64,000 nt of DNA from positions 1-64,000 of the forward strand of contig NZ_CANMFF010000021.1 in assembly GCF_947497005.1 (NCBI RefSeq). The letters are read 5' to 3'. The stretch is from an uncultured Ruegeria sp. Lineage in GTDB: Bacteria > Pseudomonadota > Alphaproteobacteria > Rhodobacterales > Rhodobacteraceae. The stretch's first letter is position 1, and every line of letters begins with the position of its first letter. A program made the translations under genes and the position numbers. The notes beneath the pieces are model-generated. The model was not told the origin of the DNA. It saw only the letters and a program-made list of their open reading frames with translations, and ran no database searches. Below, piece after piece: positions 43,154 through 52,304 of the stretch.

Positions 43154-44296
43154 ATGTATGATCTTCTAAAAGGCGTTCGGGTACTGGACCTGACAGCAGT
43201 AGTTCTGGGTCCGCTTGCCACGCAGTATCTGGGCGATTTCGGAGCCGATGTGATCAAGGTCGAACCACCTTCGGGCGACATCTTTCGGCATGTTCGCCCC
43301 GCCCGATCCGATGGAATGGGCGCCGGTTACTTAAATTACAACAGGAACAAGCGGGCAGTGTCGCTGAATCTCAAGAAAGACACTGACCGTGAGCAGTTCA
43401 TGGAATTGCTGGCGGATGCAGATGTTCTGGTTCACAATATGCGACCGGGTGCAGCAAAACGCCTGGGGTTTGATCCCGAGACCATCCGCAAGGCCTATCC
43501 GGGTTTAGTCTATTGCGTTGCTGCCGGTTACGGCAGCAACGGACGCAACGCCGAGCATCCGGCATATGATGATATCATTCAGGCAGCGTCCGGCGTTGCA
43601 CATCTAAACCGCAATCAGAATGACGAGCCACGGTTTCTACCCACCATCATTTGTGACAAGGTCGGCGGAATGCACCTCGCTATGGCGGTTCTTGCCGGGG
43701 TTGCCCATCAGGCAAAGACTGGTGAGGGCTGCGTAATTGAGGCCCCCATGTTCGAAGGGCTGGTTGCGTTTTTGATGTCGGAACAACTGTCCGGAGAAAC
43801 CTTTCGACCGGCAAAGGGCAACGTGGGTTACGAAAGGCTCTTGTCTCCCCATCGCAAGCCGTTTCCGACCAAGGACGGCTTTGTCGGTGTGCTGCCATAT
43901 AATAGCAAGCACTGGGCAAGCTTTCTGAAATTCGTCGGGCGTGACGATCTGGCCCAGGCGGATTGGGTTCAGGATTCCGCCGCGCGCAGCGAAAACATTG
44001 GCAAGCTCTACGCCGTGGTTGCCGAAAAGATGCCCGAGCGAACAACGGACGACTGGTTAGAAATTCTGCGCGGCCTCGACATTCCCTGCACACCGATCAA
44101 TTCACTGACCGATCTGCTGGCGGACGACCATCTGGAGGACGTCGGACTGTTCCGCGAGATAGATCATCCGACCGAAGGTGCGCTTCGCTCGATCCGTTCG
44201 CCGTTCTGGATCGGGGGGGTCGATGAATACCCCGATGCGCCTGCTCCGGGGCTCGCCGCGCCGGACGAAAATATCTCCTGGTGGCAAGGAGGATAA
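43154..44296 (+). CDS. Class III (CaiB/BaiF-family) CoA transferase
   Basis: The 380-residue enzyme activates an organic acid by moving CoA from a donor acyl-CoA, through an aspartyl-CoA intermediate. The presumed nucleophile is D168 in TIICDKVGG, and the N-terminal LKGVRVLDLTAVVLGPLATQ is typical. As the first enzyme after the TRAP genes, it is the likely activating step for the imported acid, possibly giving 3-methylglutaconyl-CoA or HMG-CoA for the hydratase and lyase downstream (inference). It starts 26 bases after dctM. Confidence 0.9.
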   Translation: MYDLLKGVRVLDLTAVVLGPLATQYLGDFGADVIKVEPPSGDIFRHVRPARSDGMGAGYLNYNRNKRAVSLNLKKDTDREQFMELLADADVLVHNMRPGAAKRLGFDPETIRKAYPGLVYCVAAGYGSNGRNAEHPAYDDIIQAASGVAHLNRNQNDEPRFLPTIICDKVGGMHLAMAVLAGVAHQAKTGEGCVIEAPMFEGLVAFLMSEQLSGETFRPAKGNVGYERLLSPHRKPFPTKDGFVGVLPYNSKHWASFLKFVGRDDLAQADWVQDSAARSENIGKLYAVVAEKMPERTTDDWLEILRGLDIPCTPINSLTDLLADDHLEDVGLFREIDHPTEGALRSIRSPFWIGGVDEYPDAPAPGLAAPDENISWWQGG

Positions 44297-44311
44297 TTTG
44301 GAGTGACAAGC

Positions 44312-45094
44312 ATGCTAAATGGAAAAACTGCTATCGTAACAGGATCGACCAGTGGCATCGGGCTTGCTATCGCAGGGAGTCTTGCCGAAGCGGGCGCAAA
44401 CATCGTTCTGAACGGTATCGAACCCGCAGAACAGGTTGATCCTGTCGTACAGGAGCTGCAGGAAAAATGGGGCGTGCGCGTCCTGTTCGATGGCGCCGAT
44501 ATGACCAATCCGACACAGATCGAAGCTATGGTTGTCGGCGCTGAACGGGCATTCGGGTCCGTCGATATCGTGGTCAACAACGCGGGCATCCAGTACGTTG
44601 CCCCCGTGGATGAGTTCCCAATCGCCAAATGGAATGCGATTATCGCAATCAACATGTCTTCTGCCTTTCACACGACCCGTGCTGCACTGCCTGGCATGAA
44701 GAAACGTGGCTGGGGCCGGATCGTGAATCTGGCGTCGGCCCACGGGCTTGTCGCCTCGCCCTACAAATCGGCCTATGTGACGGCCAAACACGGCGTAGTC
44801 GGCCTGACCAAGACCGTTGCGCTGGAAGTGGCCGAGATGGGCATCACCTGCAATGCGATTTGCCCGGGCTACGTGCGTACTCCGCTTGTCGAAAAACAGA
44901 TACCTGCCACGGCTGAGGCAAGAGGGATCAGTGAAGACGAGGTGATCCGCGATGTGATGCTGGCTGCACAACCCACCAAGAAATTTGTCGGCACGGCCGA
45001 GCTGGGCGCATTGACGGTATTCCTGTGCTCTGACGCAGCCCGTTCGCTAACTGGCGCTGCCCTGCCGGTCGATGGAGGCTGGACGGCACATTAA
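44312..45094 (+). CDS. 3-hydroxybutyrate dehydrogenase (SDR family)
   Basis: A classical SDR of about 260 residues with TGSTSGIG (about 10-17), NNAG in VVNNAGIQYV, and catalytic Ser, then Y-x-x-x-K as YVTAK. The HGLVASPYKSAYVTAKHGVV region matches bacterial D-3-hydroxybutyrate dehydrogenases, which interconvert acetoacetate and 3-hydroxybutyrate with NAD. The context agrees, because HMG-CoA lyase and the BKACE of this island both release acetoacetate. ATG 44312 has GGAG eight bases upstream; a GTG at 44303 is in frame. Confidence 0.85.
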   Translation: MLNGKTAIVTGSTSGIGLAIAGSLAEAGANIVLNGIEPAEQVDPVVQELQEKWGVRVLFDGADMTNPTQIEAMVVGAERAFGSVDIVVNNAGIQYVAPVDEFPIAKWNAIIAINMSSAFHTTRAALPGMKKRGWGRIVNLASAHGLVASPYKSAYVTAKHGVVGLTKTVALEVAEMGITCNAICPGYVRTPLVEKQIPATAEARGISEDEVIRDVMLAAQPTKKFVGTAELGALTVFLCSDAARSLTGAALPVDGGWTAH

Positions 45095-45109
45095 ATCTGG
45101 AGAAAGCCA

Positions 45110-47035
45110 TTGGTAGACAAGGTCATCACTCCAAAAGCAGCCGCAGCGTTGGTGAATTCGGGCGATGTGGTCACGACTTCGGGGTTTGTCGGGATTGGGG
45201 TCCCGGACGAGCTTTTGCTGGCGCTCGAGCAGCGGTTCCTTGACGATGGCGCACCGCGCGATCTGACGCTGCTGTTTGCGGCTGGTCAGGGCGACGGACG
45301 TGATCGGGGATTGAACCGCTTGGGCCATGAGGGGCTGCTCAAACGGGTCATCGGAGGTCACTGGGGGTTGATCCCGAAAGTGGCCAGGCTTGCGGTCGAA
45401 AACCGGATTGAAGCATACAATCTTCCCCAGGGGGTGATCAGCCACCTGTTCCGGGACATTGCGGCGGGCAAGCCCGGTACGCTGACCCATGTCGGTCTGG
45501 GCACCTTTGTCGACCCCGAATTGGAAGGTGGCCAGATTAACGCAACAACCACCGAGGCTCTGGTCGAACGCATCAGGATCGCCGGGCGCGAGTTGTTGTT
45601 CTACCACGGTATGCCGATCGACGTTGCGTTCCTGCGCGGCACCACAGCGGATTCGCTTGGCAACGTCACGCTCGAACGTGAGGCGTTAACCATCGACTCG
45701 TTGTCGCAGGCCATGGCCGTGCGCAACTCAGGGGGCGTCGTGATCGTTCAGGTCGAACGTCTGGCAGAAGACAACTCGCTGGAACCGCGCAAGGTGGTGC
45801 TGCCTTCGGCTCTTGTCGATGCGGTGGTTGTGGCGCGACCCGAAAACCATGTGCAGACCTATGCAACCGACTATTCGCCGCAATTTGCCGGGCAATTGCG
45901 GGCCCCTGCGGGCGCGGTAGAGACGATGCCGCAGGATGCGCGCAAAATCATTGCCCGGCGCTGCGCATTCGAGCTTCCGATCGGCGGTGTTGTCAATCTG
46001 GGCATCGGTATGCCAGAGGGCGTGGCGGCGGTGGCCGGCGAGGAGAATCTGCTGCGGCATGTAACGCTGACCGCCGAGCCGGGGGTAATTGGCGGCCAGC
46101 CAGCCTCGGGGCTGGATTTCGGCGCCGCCGTCAACACTGATGCGATCATCCCGCAGAACACACAGTTCGATTTCTACGATGGCGGTGGTCTGGATCTGGC
46201 GGTGCTTGGCATGGCCGAGGCGGACGCGGCGGGCAACGTCAACGTGTCCCGTTTTGGCCCGCGTTTGGCCGGCGCCGGTGGGTTCATCAACATAAGCCAG
46301 AATGCTCACAAAGTGGTATTCGCCGGAACCTTTACCGCAGGTGGGCTGCAGATCGCACTGGAAGACGGCAAGCTTGCGATCCTCCAGGAAGGCAAGGCAC
46401 GCAAGTTTCGCGGCGACGTCGGTCAGATTACCTTTTCGGGCCGACAGGCCTCGGATGGGCGCAGGACGGTGTTCTATGTAACCGAACGCTGCGTGTTCGA
46501 GCTGCGCAAAGGCGCGCTGACCTTGACCGAAATCGCTCCTGGCATCGATCTGGAGCGGGACATTCTGGCTCATATGGATTTTTGTCCCGAGATAGGCGAA
46601 TTGGTCCAGATGGACGAACGCATCTTCGCTCCCGATCCAATGAAATTGCGTGAAGATTTGCTGCATCTCGATATGCCCCAACGGATCGTGCTGGAGGCGG
46701 ACAATCGCCTGTTTATCAACCTCGGCAAGTTGCGGATCAAATGGCCTGCGGATGTGCAGGCGATCCGCGGCCGGGTCACTGAATTGTGCGAAGGGTTGCT
46801 GCAACAGGTTGATACCATCGTAAGCTATGACGGCACCGTCATCGATGAGGATATCGAAAGCGAGTACGCTGACATGGTGCGAGCGCTGGAAGAGAAATAC
46901 TATCGCTCGGTCACCCGGTATTCGAGCTCAGCATTCATGCGAATGAAGCTTGGCGAAAAACTGTTCCGGGATGCGAAACCGCACATTTTTCAAAATCAGG
47001 ATCAGGCCAAGAAACACCTGAAGACCGGCGGATAA
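45110..47035 (+). CDS. Acyl-CoA:acetate/3-oxoacid CoA transferase (YdiF-like, fused subunits) with an extra C-terminal region
   Basis: The 641-residue protein fuses the alpha and beta subunits of a class I CoA transferase, as in YdiF. The catalytic Glu is E323 in LTAEPGVIGG, and the glycine-rich NLGIGMPEGV motif is at 296-305. It probably moves CoA onto acetoacetate. YdiF-type enzymes are usually about 520-530 residues; here about 115 further residues (from FAPDPMKLREDLLHLDMPQR to the end) form an additional mixed helix/strand region. The start is TTG at 45110 with GGAG seven bases upstream. Acetoacetate from HMG-CoA lyase or BKACE is the evident acceptor (inference). Confidence 0.88.
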   Translation: MVDKVITPKAAAALVNSGDVVTTSGFVGIGVPDELLLALEQRFLDDGAPRDLTLLFAAGQGDGRDRGLNRLGHEGLLKRVIGGHWGLIPKVARLAVENRIEAYNLPQGVISHLFRDIAAGKPGTLTHVGLGTFVDPELEGGQINATTTEALVERIRIAGRELLFYHGMPIDVAFLRGTTADSLGNVTLEREALTIDSLSQAMAVRNSGGVVIVQVERLAEDNSLEPRKVVLPSALVDAVVVARPENHVQTYATDYSPQFAGQLRAPAGAVETMPQDARKIIARRCAFELPIGGVVNLGIGMPEGVAAVAGEENLLRHVTLTAEPGVIGGQPASGLDFGAAVNTDAIIPQNTQFDFYDGGGLDLAVLGMAEADAAGNVNVSRFGPRLAGAGGFINISQNAHKVVFAGTFTAGGLQIALEDGKLAILQEGKARKFRGDVGQITFSGRQASDGRRTVFYVTERCVFELRKGALTLTEIAPGIDLERDILAHMDFCPEIGELVQMDERIFAPDPMKLREDLLHLDMPQRIVLEADNRLFINLGKLRIKWPADVQAIRGRVTELCEGLLQQVDTIVSYDGTVIDEDIESEYADMVRALEEKYYRSVTRYSSSAFMRMKLGEKLFRDAKPHIFQNQDQAKKHLKTGG

Positions 47036-47082
47036 GCTTCGGTCGCATCCCGGATCATACCAAATAGACGGAGCGCGCGTTC

Positions 47083-47940
47083 ATGTCAGAACCAGTCACT
47101 ATTTTTGAAATGGGGCCGCGTGACGGGCTGCAAAACGAGAAAAAGCAGATTTCCACGGCGGACAAGATCAAACTGGTCAATGCCCTTTCCGATTGTGGTT
47201 TAAGCAAGATTGAGGTGACAAGCTTTGTCAGCCCGAAATGGGTGCCTCAGATGGGCGATGCCGCCGAGGTCATGGCAGGTATCTCGCGCAAGTCAGGCGT
47301 TTCCTATGCGGTTCTCACCCCGAACATGCGCGGCATGGCCGTCGCGCTGGATGCCAATGCCGATGAAATTGCTATTTTTGCATCTGCGTCCGAAGGCTTT
47401 AGCCAGAAGAATATCAATTGTTCGATTGCCGAAAGCCTGGAACGGTTCGCACCGGTTGTCGACACGGCAAAGGATGCCGGAATTCCCGTGCGCGGCTATG
47501 TCTCGTGTGTGACCGATTGCCCCTATGACGGTCCGGTTGACCCGGCCAAAGTGGCGCGGGTGGCAAAATCGCTCGCTGACATGGGATGTTATGAGATCAG
47601 TCTGGGTGACACCATCGGAGCGGCAAGACCGGAAACCACCGATGCGATGCTAACGCGCGTTCTGGACGCGGTGTCGGCAGGGCGACTGGCCGGTCATTTC
47701 CACGATACCAAGGGGCGGGCGCTGGACAATATTGATCTGTGTCTTGAGCGCGGCCTCAGGGTGTTCGACGCGGCGGTCGGTGGGCTTGGTGGCTGCCCAT
47801 ACGCGCCTGGCGCAAAGGGCAATGTGGCGACCGAGCTTGTGGCCGATCTGATGGCGCGGCGCGGATTTGAAACCGGGCTTGATAGGGCACGACTGACCGA
47901 AGCCGCAACATTCGCAAAGACACTGAGGAGCAGCACATGA
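47083..47940 (+). CDS. Hydroxymethylglutaryl-CoA lyase
   Basis: The 285-residue enzyme splits (S)-HMG-CoA into acetoacetate and acetyl-CoA. The active-site RDGLQNE motif is at 13-19, the HxH metal site in GHFHDTKGRALDN near 205, and the flexible catalytic-cysteine loop GGLGGCPYAPGAKGN near 231-245. All signature residues are present. Its stop overlaps the start of the crotonase gene by four bases (ATGA), which ties hydration and cleavage together. Confidence 0.93.
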   Translation: MSEPVTIFEMGPRDGLQNEKKQISTADKIKLVNALSDCGLSKIEVTSFVSPKWVPQMGDAAEVMAGISRKSGVSYAVLTPNMRGMAVALDANADEIAIFASASEGFSQKNINCSIAESLERFAPVVDTAKDAGIPVRGYVSCVTDCPYDGPVDPAKVARVAKSLADMGCYEISLGDTIGAARPETTDAMLTRVLDAVSAGRLAGHFHDTKGRALDNIDLCLERGLRVFDAAVGGLGGCPYAPGAKGNVATELVADLMARRGFETGLDRARLTEAATFAKTLRSST

Positions 47941-48725
47941 ACGATTTCGAAACTCTGAACGTCGAACGGGACGAGCGGAATGTTCTGTATGTCAGGATGA
48001 ACCGGCCGGACAAGCGCAACGCCCTGTCAGCACAGATGATCGCTGAGTTGACCATACTGGCGCAAAACACTGGCTCTGACCCGGATATTCGCGCGGTCGT
48101 GCTGTCGGGCGAGGGCAACGTGTTTTGTGCAGGTGGCGATCTTGGGTGGATGATGGATCAGATCAAGGCGGATCGCGAAACCCGTATGCACGAGGCACGC
48201 AAGCTTGCCGAAATGCTGAATGCCCTGAATGTAATGCCCAAACCCCTGATTGGCCGGATCCACGGTGGCGCGTTTGGCGGCGGTATCGGCATGGTTTGTG
48301 TTTGTGATGTTGCCATCACCGATGCCGCCACGAAATTCGGCCTGACAGAAACGCGGCTGGGCCTGATACCTGCCACGATCGGGCCATATGTACTTGCTCG
48401 ACTGGGTGAAGGCATGGCCCGCCGTGTATTCATGTCAGCCCGGATATTCAAAGCGGACGAAGCGGTCGCACTGGGGGTGGTGGCTGCGTCAGTGAATGCC
48501 GATGAACTGGATGCGGCAGTCGAAGCGCAAGTCAAACCGTATCTATCGGTGGCACCCGGGGCGGTGGGCGCAGCCAAGAATCTGGCCCGTGCACTCGGCC
48601 CGCGTATTGACGATAGGGTAATAGACGACACCATTCGGCGGCTTGCTGACACTTGGGAAACCGAGGAGGCTGCGGAGGGAATCGACGCCTTCCTCGAAAA
48701 GCGCAACGCGCGCTGGGTCAACTGA
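47937..48725 (+). CDS. Enoyl-CoA hydratase, methylglutaconyl-CoA-hydratase-like
   Basis: The 262-residue crotonase has oxyanion-hole segments VFCAGGDLGWMM (about 62-73) and HGGAFGGGIGMV (about 108-119). The AGGDLGWM form and the downstream placement after HMG-CoA lyase match methylglutaconyl-CoA hydratases of leucine catabolism (LiuC-type), which produce HMG-CoA. No isovaleryl-CoA dehydrogenase or methylcrotonyl-CoA carboxylase genes are present in the operon, so entry at the methylglutaconyl or HMG level is inferred. It is the last gene of the plus-strand operon. Confidence 0.85.
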   Translation: MNDFETLNVERDERNVLYVRMNRPDKRNALSAQMIAELTILAQNTGSDPDIRAVVLSGEGNVFCAGGDLGWMMDQIKADRETRMHEARKLAEMLNALNVMPKPLIGRIHGGAFGGGIGMVCVCDVAITDAATKFGLTETRLGLIPATIGPYVLARLGEGMARRVFMSARIFKADEAVALGVVAASVNADELDAAVEAQVKPYLSVAPGAVGAAKNLARALGPRIDDRVIDDTIRRLADTWETEEAAEGIDAFLEKRNARWVN

Positions 48726-49173
48726 TCGCCCAGTCGAGCAATGATGGGGTTGCGAAGGTGCAGACATTTCTGGTGCCGGTCTGGTAATGACAACCCAAAA
48801 ATAGTTTCCATTTTCTTGCCAAAAGGTCATTCATTCAAAGAACGCTTTAGCATGGAATTGAAAAATCTTTCGGGCGATCGTCGTACGCGGCACTTCGATT
48901 CTCGCACAACGCACACTCTCGAAGGTGAATACGTCAGCAGGAATGCAAGCTGCCAACCGGATGACGTCAGGAAAGTGAAACTTGTTTTCGACTATGTTGC
49001 AGCATCGCCGGGTTAGAAGCTACATAGTTCTTGGGCCGCAGATGTTCGATAAAACGTGCGCTGGATAATCTGGCCCGTGCGACTGGCGTTAACCATTTCG
49101 AAACCTGATCATCGTCAGAGTCACCCGTTCAGAGTTCCCCCTTGGGTATCATGAGATTTTCACATTCACGCGT
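48726..49173. other. Gap between two convergent operons
   Basis: About 450 bases between convergent genes. A plus-strand frame at 48741-49016 has no recognisable domain. No clear strong terminator is visible. Confidence 0.4.
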
Positions 49174-50523
49174 TTAGGAAAAGAACAAGCGGACCATAAA
49201 CATCGTAATCGACGGGAACGCCACCAGAACTGTGATCCGAATAATATCCGACAAAACAAAAGGCAGTGCACCACGATACGTCTGTCCGATCCCGACGCCT
49301 TTTGACATCGCATTGATCACAAACAGGTTCATGCCAACAGGTGGTGTGATCAACCCGATTTCCGCCGACATCAGAACCAGAATTCCGAACCAGATTCCCA
49401 CTTCTGCCGGAGGGATGCCAAAATCCAGCTGCGTTATGATCGGAATGAATATTGGAACCGTGAGGAAGATCATCGCAAGCGAGTCCATCACCGTGCCCAA
49501 CACAAGATAGAGCAAAAGCATTCCGATCAGGATTGTCCAGGGACTGACCTGCGCTTCGAAGAAGTATGCCGCAAGCGTTTGTGGCACCTGCGCGGAAGAC
49601 AGGAAGGAATTGAATACACCTGCCGCCAAAATGATGAAGAAGATCATTGCCGAGGTCTGGGCCGTTGAAAGCAAGGAGTCTCTTACCGCTTCCCATGTCA
49701 GGGCCCGCTTGAACCACGCAACCAATGCGGTGCCGGCAACTCCGACGGCCGCCGCGGCGGTCGGCGAAAAAGCCCCGGTGTAAATCCCACCGATCACCAG
49801 GGTAAAAATAACGATCACCGGCCAGACAGGTATCAACGCCCGAAACCGGTCTTTGTACGGCAACCTTTCGATACTACCTGCCGAGCCCGGAACCATCCTC
49901 GTGTAAATGGCGACCGTCAGCATGTAACCCAGCATGGCGAGGATGCCGGGGACAAATGCGGCGGTAAAGAGCTTCTCGATATTCTCTTCCGCCAAAATCG
50001 CATAGACGACCAGCACGACCGAGGGCGGGATCAAAATGCCAAGCGTTCCACCCGCAGCCAGCGCACCAGTTGACAGTGCGCCGGAATACCCGGCGCGATG
50101 TAGTTCGGGCAGCGCAACGCGACCCATTGACGACGCCGTGGCAAGAGAAGATCCGCAGACGGCACCAAACCCGGCTGACGCGCCGATTGCTGCCATCGCA
50201 AGGCCTCCTTTCTTGTGACCCAGCCAGGCCTCTGCGGCTTTGAACAAGGCGGACGACATACCCCCGCGCATGGCAAACTCGCTCATCAACAGGAACAGCG
50301 GAATGATAGAAAGCGAGTAATTGGTCAACGTGCCATAGGCGAAAGTCTTGAGCTGGCTGTCCATCATCCGCATGTTGCCAGCGACCAGATAGGTTCCAAG
50401 CAAGCCGACCGCAAACATGGCTGCAGCCAATGGAATTCGAAATGCGATCAGGACAAGCAAAACCCCAAAGCTCAGCAGGCCGATCTGCAGATCGGTGAAC
50501 GTGGCGGTCAGGAGCTCCAGCAT
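49174..50523 (-). CDS. TRAP-transporter large permease subunit (DctM type), second system
   Basis: A 449-residue membrane protein, with DctM elements GASAGFGAVCGSSLATASSM near 115-134, GGTLGILIPPSVVLVVYAI near 158-176 and LITPPVGMN near the C-terminus, and about twelve hydrophobic segments. It is the last gene of the pob/pca operon, behind dctQ and dctP. It most likely imports the aromatic acid handled by the operon (4-hydroxybenzoate or a related compound; inference). Confidence 0.93.
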   Translation of the reverse strand: MLELLTATFTDLQIGLLSFGVLLVLIAFRIPLAAAMFAVGLLGTYLVAGNMRMMDSQLKTFAYGTLTNYSLSIIPLFLLMSEFAMRGGMSSALFKAAEAWLGHKKGGLAMAAIGASAGFGAVCGSSLATASSMGRVALPELHRAGYSGALSTGALAAGGTLGILIPPSVVLVVYAILAEENIEKLFTAAFVPGILAMLGYMLTVAIYTRMVPGSAGSIERLPYKDRFRALIPVWPVIVIFTLVIGGIYTGAFSPTAAAAVGVAGTALVAWFKRALTWEAVRDSLLSTAQTSAMIFFIILAAGVFNSFLSSAQVPQTLAAYFFEAQVSPWTILIGMLLLYLVLGTVMDSLAMIFLTVPIFIPIITQLDFGIPPAEVGIWFGILVLMSAEIGLITPPVGMNLFVINAMSKGVGIGQTYRGALPFVLSDIIRITVLVAFPSITMFMVRLFFS

Positions 50524-50526
50524 GCC

Positions 50527-51162
50527 TCAGACCCTCGCCGCGTGTGAGTTAAATAACGCCCGAAAACTGCGCCAGACGCAGAATAGCGCGACTATGAAAA
50601 AGATCAGGATACATATCTCGGCCACCACATACGTGGGCCAGAGCGGCAATCCCAATATCTGAGATTCCTGGCTGCTGCGCACCCGTTCCGCGATTTCAGA
50701 GAAATTGCCCTGAACCAAAAGCTCAGCCAGCGACTCCTTTGAGCCTCGTGCTTTTTTGAAGATCAAAAACCATTGTCGCGTCAGAATGAGATATGCTATC
50801 GCTGCCAGAAGGGTATCCCCCAAAAGATCCAGCACCTTGTTGAATCGCTTGCCAAAAACCGGCTCGAACAGATCTACCTTGATGTGCCCCTTGCGGATCA
50901 TCACCCAGGGCAGGGCGGCAAACAGCGCAAAACCCACACCATATGTCACAAGCTCCTCTTCGCCAAGGATCGGACGCAGCCAAGGCAGGTTCTCTCCAAT
51001 CACAGTAGAACCTGCAACAGAATCCAATGCCCTGCGCAGAAGCTTGAGCAGGATACTCAGACAAGTGGCAACGGTGGCAAAGATCAGGCCCATGCCCCCC
51101 AGCAGAGCCAACCCTGCTGCGAGTTTCGTCATACCATGCTCTGTGCGTTCAAAGAGTGTCAT
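50527..51162 (-). CDS. TRAP-transporter small permease subunit (DctQ type), second system
   Basis: A 211-residue protein with four hydrophobic segments (LALLGGMGLIFATVATCLSI, then YGVGFALFAALPWVMI, and two later). It is somewhat longer than the first system's DctQ because of a loop of about 40 residues (FKKARGSKESLAELLVQGNF), seen in several DctQ proteins. It is three bases from the dctM start and 53 bases from the dctP stop, with a hairpin between. Confidence 0.87.
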   Translation of the reverse strand: MTLFERTEHGMTKLAAGLALLGGMGLIFATVATCLSILLKLLRRALDSVAGSTVIGENLPWLRPILGEEELVTYGVGFALFAALPWVMIRKGHIKVDLFEPVFGKRFNKVLDLLGDTLLAAIAYLILTRQWFLIFKKARGSKESLAELLVQGNFSEIAERVRSSQESQILGLPLWPTYVVAEICILIFFIVALFCVWRSFRALFNSHAARV

Positions 51163-51186
51163 AAGAAATTTCCGGTAGGAAACAGC

Positions 51187-51205
51187 GGCCCTGCCGGGCA
51201 GGGCC
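51187..51205 (-). terminator. Hairpin after dctP of the second TRAP system
   Basis: GGCCCTGC and GCAGGGCC form a perfect eight-pair stem around CGG directly after the dctP stop. No long T-run follows, so it is more likely an mRNA-processing or stability element than a full terminator. Confidence 0.65.
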
Positions 51206-51215
51206 GATCAGTGTT

Positions 51216-52235
51216 CTATTGGTTGTCAGAGATCAGATCTCTGGCCTGATCAATGGCGGCCTGCCCATCGAATCCTTCGCCTGAGGCCCGCTCGACCCAA
51301 CGATCATAAACAGGCTGCGCTGCTTCGATCCAACGCGCGACTTCAGCCTCATCCAGTTTGATGATGTTGTTGGCTTCAGCTGTACCCCGGCCTCCTGCAT
51401 CCGCGTCGACCATGACCTGGCCGGCAAATTCGGACAGCGCTTTGCCAGTTTGCTCATCCAGGATTGCACGCAGATCGTCGGGCAATCCCTCGTAAACATC
51501 CCAGTTCATCGCCAGAACAAAAACCGCAGTGTAAAGCGCCCGATCTCCTGACAATTCGGTGTGGTTCGGTACCAGTTCCTGTAGTTTGATGGATGGCACT
51601 ACTTCCCAAGGGATAACGGCACCTGAAATCACGCCTTTGGACATGTTCTCGGGTATTTTGGGCAATGGCATTCCGACCGGTGTTGCGCCCAGTTCTCCCA
51701 ACAGATCTGTGACCAGCCGGGTTGGTCCTCGCATCTCCTTCCCTGCCAGATCTTCCAGTTTGGCTATGGGCTCTTCGCTGTGAATGACCCCCGGCCCATG
51801 GACCCAGCCAGCCAGGATTTTCGCCTCTTCGAATTCGCCGTCCTGTAATTCAGTCTCGATCAAATCGTAGAACGCTTTCGATGTCGCGACTGAATCCTGC
51901 ATGATGAATGGCAATTCGAATACTTCGGCCCGATTGAACCGGCCCGAAGTATAGCCGGGCAGGGTCAGAACCGCTTCAACTGCGCCGTCAACTGCCTGAT
52001 CATAAAGATCCCCCGGACGCCCGCCCAGCGACATGCTGTCAAAGATCTCTACCTTGATCCGGCCATCGCTCGCTTCTGCGACTTGTTCCGAGAAAGGCAC
52101 CAGAAACTTCGAATGAAGCGGTGCTTTCTGTGACATGAAGTGATGAACTCGGATTGTTACTTCTTGCGACATCGCCGTGGTCGCTGCACTCGCCAGCACC
52201 AGTGCCGCAATTGTCGTTTTCAGAACTCGGTTCAT
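51216..52235 (-). CDS. TRAP-transporter solute-binding protein (DctP type), second system
   Basis: The 339-residue protein has a signal peptide (MNRVLKTTIAALVLASAATTAMSQE) and DctP landmarks: KFLVPFSEQVAEASDGRIKV, LAGKEMRGPTRLVTDLLGEL with the ligand-binding Arg, and AVIPWEVVPSIK. It lies 69 bases downstream of pcaB in the aromatic operon. The likely ligand is an aromatic acid such as 4-hydroxybenzoate or protocatechuate; this is inference from operon membership. Confidence 0.9.
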   Translation of the reverse strand: MNRVLKTTIAALVLASAATTAMSQEVTIRVHHFMSQKAPLHSKFLVPFSEQVAEASDGRIKVEIFDSMSLGGRPGDLYDQAVDGAVEAVLTLPGYTSGRFNRAEVFELPFIMQDSVATSKAFYDLIETELQDGEFEEAKILAGWVHGPGVIHSEEPIAKLEDLAGKEMRGPTRLVTDLLGELGATPVGMPLPKIPENMSKGVISGAVIPWEVVPSIKLQELVPNHTELSGDRALYTAVFVLAMNWDVYEGLPDDLRAILDEQTGKALSEFAGQVMVDADAGGRGTAEANNIIKLDEAEVARWIEAAQPVYDRWVERASGEGFDGQAAIDQARDLISDNQ

Positions 52236-52304
52236 TGGCTCCTCCTATTTCTTACAGTTTGCGTCTGCGCAGCTTGTGTCAGAGCTACGGCTGGTTACAC
52301 AGGA

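Noticed and set aside
43154..48725. Standard leucine/isovalerate (liu) operon
   Set aside because: Isovaleryl-CoA dehydrogenase and methylcrotonyl-CoA carboxylase subunits are absent, and a dicarboxylate-type TRAP importer and a CoA transferase take their place.
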